Of a DNA stretch of 49,868 bases, positions 48,579 through 49,868 are shown piece after piece. The stretch is from the NCBI GenBank assembly GCA_018380885.1, contig JAGZSY010000039.1, forward strand, positions 1 to 49,868, written 5' to 3'. Source of the DNA: Enterocloster asparagiformis (lineage in GTDB: Bacteria > Bacillota > Clostridia > Lachnospirales > Lachnospiraceae). Position numbers and translations under genes: made by a program. The notes under the pieces were generated by a model. The model was not told the origin of the DNA and searched no databases. It was given only the letters and a program-made list of their open reading frames with translations. The stretch's first letter is position 1, and every line of letters begins with the position of its first letter.

Positions 48579-48774
48579 ACTAATATCACGATTTTAAGCG
48601 GAAAAGTCGGATTTTTGTGATTTTTATGTGACTAATAGAATGTTACAGTTGGTAATAGATAGTCAGAAATGGTCATGGTTTTTTCGGACGATCTCACGAG
48701 GAATCGCCCCCTTACCCACGTTATATATTATAGAAAATACCCCATACACCTTCGGGGAAGCAATCTCAATCTTT

Positions 48775-48817
48775 GGCGGAGCACGTCCCGGGTCATACCC
48801 GGGCGCCGCCCTTTTTT
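48775..48817 (+). terminator. Plus-strand Rho-independent terminator with no visible gene
   Basis: GGCGG pairs with CCGCC around an inner perfect stem CCCGGGT/ACCCGGG (48787-48803), and TTTTTT follows on the plus strand (48812-48817). On the minus strand no T run follows, so it would stop transcription moving right, towards the lysis genes. No plus-strand gene precedes it; it may end a small RNA or shield the prophage segment from antisense transcription. Confidence 0.75.
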
Positions 48818-48822
48818 ATATT

Positions 48823-49585
48823 CTAAATCTGCTCCGCCAGGTCCACACGCCAGATTTCCTGCGCTCCGTTGGCCCGGGTATGCCAGCAGGCGCCTTCCAG
48901 CGGCCCGCCAGGCGTGTTGTCCAGGAAATACCAGTCCCCGGTGCCGTCATCCGGGTCACATACGCGCCCGTCCCACCTGTGCCAGCCGGTCATCATGTAG
49001 CCGTCACGGTTGAACAGGTACCAGCCAGTGATGGTTGATAATGCACCACTGATTCGCAGGGTAAGTTCCGTCGGGACGCTGGTACCAGTATCCAATACCG
49101 GTACGGACCCAGCCTGCGGCTGGTGCCCAGGTCCGCATGAACACTTCCGGGGTGCCGTAGGTCTGGATCAGCTTGGTGGGCGTGCTTCCCCAATCCGGCA
49201 GATACAGATGGGGTTTATCCTCCAGGCTGGACCAGTCTCCGCCCCAGGCCAGGCCCAGGGACTTGGCAATTCCCGCTGCCCGACCGAAGAGGCCCGTGCT
49301 GTCGTTGAAACTATCGTCGCTGGTTTTGCCATCGCCATCCACGTCCATGAGCAGGAAGAAGTCGAATGCAATGCCCCACTGGTGCTGGGAACGGTAGGAT
49401 GTGCCCCTGGCATTGGTCACGATCTGGCCGGGCTTGGTGCGGCCCTGGGCATAGAGCGCTTCCTGCTCCTCAACCGTCCGCAGAGTCTCACCGATTCCTA
49501 CAATGATTCCCTGGGCTGCACAGGCCTTGACCCACTTGGCGGCCAGCTGCTGCAGGCGGGGATGGCATAATGTAATATCTCTCAT
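48823..49585 (-). pseudogene. Prophage endolysin: M15 peptidase with frameshifted choline-binding-type tail
   Basis: The N-terminal 150 residues match the M15 peptidase family (Ply500/CwlK/VanY-like), which cleaves peptidoglycan stem peptides. Zinc ligands are visible: H68 and D75 in SQHQWGIAFDF, and H126 in DKPHLYLP. The start at 49585 follows GGAGGA. The tail begins with aromatic choline-binding-like repeats (GIGYWYQRPDG), but the frame ends early at 49004 after 193 residues. A tandem duplication of four bases (CCAG CCAG on the plus strand, 49021-49028) causes the shift. Without one copy the frame continues as HHWYLFNRDGYMMTGW, WYFLDN and more, to a stop at 48823. The catalytic domain is intact, so a truncated enzyme could still act. 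It follows the holin gene, a normal phage lysis order. Confidence 0.85.
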
Positions 49586-49611
49586 GATGTATATTCCTCC
49601 GATCATAATAA

Positions 49612-49633
49612 GGCCCCGGGATGTCCCAGGGCC
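49612..49633 (-). terminator. Hairpin just upstream of the endolysin ribosome-binding site
   Basis: GGCCC/GGGCC with an inner GGGA/TCCC forms an interrupted 9-bp stem and a 2-nt loop. On the minus strand TTATTAT follows. It resembles a weak intrinsic terminator or a translation-control hairpin before the lysin gene. Confidence 0.5.
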
Positions 49634-49638
49634 AAAAA

Positions 49639-49671
49639 GTTGTGACGTCACAACCGTTGCGATATCGCAAC
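49639..49671. promoter_or_regulatory. Two adjacent perfect 16-bp palindromes in the holin-endolysin spacer
   Basis: GTTGTGACGTCACAAC (49639-49654) and GTTGCGATATCGCAAC (49656-49671) are each perfectly self-complementary and are separated by one base. They share the pattern GTTGYGAYRTCRCAAC. On the minus strand the downstream palindrome is followed by TTTTT. A tandem operator for a dimeric repressor and a pair of RNA hairpins are both possible. Confidence 0.65.
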
Positions 49672-49704
49672 AGTGCCGCGTAACCCTGCGGCCGGGAGAT
49701 GTCA

Positions 49705-49715
49705 GGATCACCTCC
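49705..49715 (-). promoter_or_regulatory. Perfect Shine-Dalgarno without a standard start codon
   Basis: The minus strand reads GGAGGTGATCC, fully complementary to the 3' end of 16S rRNA, 2 bp after the holin stop codon. No ATG, GTG or TTG lies 5-13 nt downstream; the only near candidate is CTG. The frame from there is open into the endolysin gene, so either a CTG-started extension or a decayed small gene is possible. Confidence 0.5.
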
Positions 49716-49717
49716 AA

Positions 49718-49868
49718 TCAGGCCTTCTTGTGTCCCGGATCATAATCGCTATCGATCTTGTCCTTCAGCACCGCGATGTACCCGCGCAGCCACTCCGGCA
49801 CCGGGCCGCCCATCCGGCCAGCGTTCTCGATAATGGACAGGAGCTCGTTCAACAGATACCAAACCGCC
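49718..49868 (-). CDS. Phage holin family protein, C-terminal part (5' end outside the window)
   Basis: The last 50 residues are present, ending in GHKKA at the stop at 49718-49720. The segment NELLSIIENAGRMGGPVPEW followed by LRGYIAVLKDK is typical of the C-terminal end of the phage_holin_4 (toxin secretion/phage lysis) family. Its transmembrane helices would lie upstream, beyond the window. Such proteins permeabilise the membrane so that the endolysin can reach the wall. It precedes the endolysin by 132 bp. Confidence 0.8.
   Translation of the reverse strand, partial: AVWYLLNELLSIIENAGRMGGPVPEWLRGYIAVLKDKIDSDYDPGHKKA

Overview
All genes in this window lie on the minus strand, so it reads right to left. 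The composition is fairly GC-rich. The order dgt, dnaG, rpoD, trmK, a Nif3 homologue and a TGS-type nucleoside kinase, together with a class B sortase and Gram-positive ribosome-binding sites, points to a Clostridia-type Firmicute, most likely a Lachnospiraceae-like gut anaerobe. This assignment is inferred from protein families and gene order, not from a database search.

Right edge (about 48.8-49.87 kb): the lysis module of a prophage or prophage remnant. It has the C-terminus of a holin, then an M15 peptidase endolysin whose choline-binding-type tail is frameshifted by a 4-bp tandem duplication. The holin-endolysin spacer carries three consecutive inverted repeats.

Centre (16.4-48.6 kb): an apparent three-gene operon that takes up about 60% of the window. 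It has a recognisable promoter and a structured AT-rich leader. Its first gene is a single uninterrupted 9,806-codon gene for a wall-anchored surface protein of roughly 1.1 MDa. That protein has a signal peptide, a Ser/Gly/Glu repeat region, divergent modules of about 280 residues, DUF11-like domains, five SdrB/Cna-B-like domains (two of them interrupted by helical inserts), an IPKTG sorting signal, a transmembrane helix and a basic tail. Next come a membrane-anchored solute-binding protein of the oligopeptide family with no transporter genes beside it, and a class B sortase followed by a strong terminator. I read this as a self-contained surface-display locus and as the best candidate for an undescribed system here.

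12.9-16.3 kb: a separately promoted diguanylate cyclase with an unusual N-terminus, which looks like a P-loop-less STAND-type region followed by TPR-like helices and a GAF-like domain. 5.3-12.8 kb: the housekeeping macromolecular-synthesis cluster dgt-dnaG-rpoD-trmK-nif3-nucleoside kinase, ending in a terminator.

Left edge (0-5.2 kb): a sigma-54 regulon in miniature. A sigma-54 activator gene is followed by a terminator, two copies of a 21-bp direct repeat that look like upstream activator sites, a near-perfect -24/-12 promoter, and then a PatB/MalY-type C-S lyase and an amino acid:cation symporter. The symporter lacks the arginine that binds acidic side chains. The likely job is uptake and breakdown of a neutral, perhaps sulfur-containing, amino acid under control of the activator. 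No tRNA, rRNA, CRISPR array or insertion sequence was seen.
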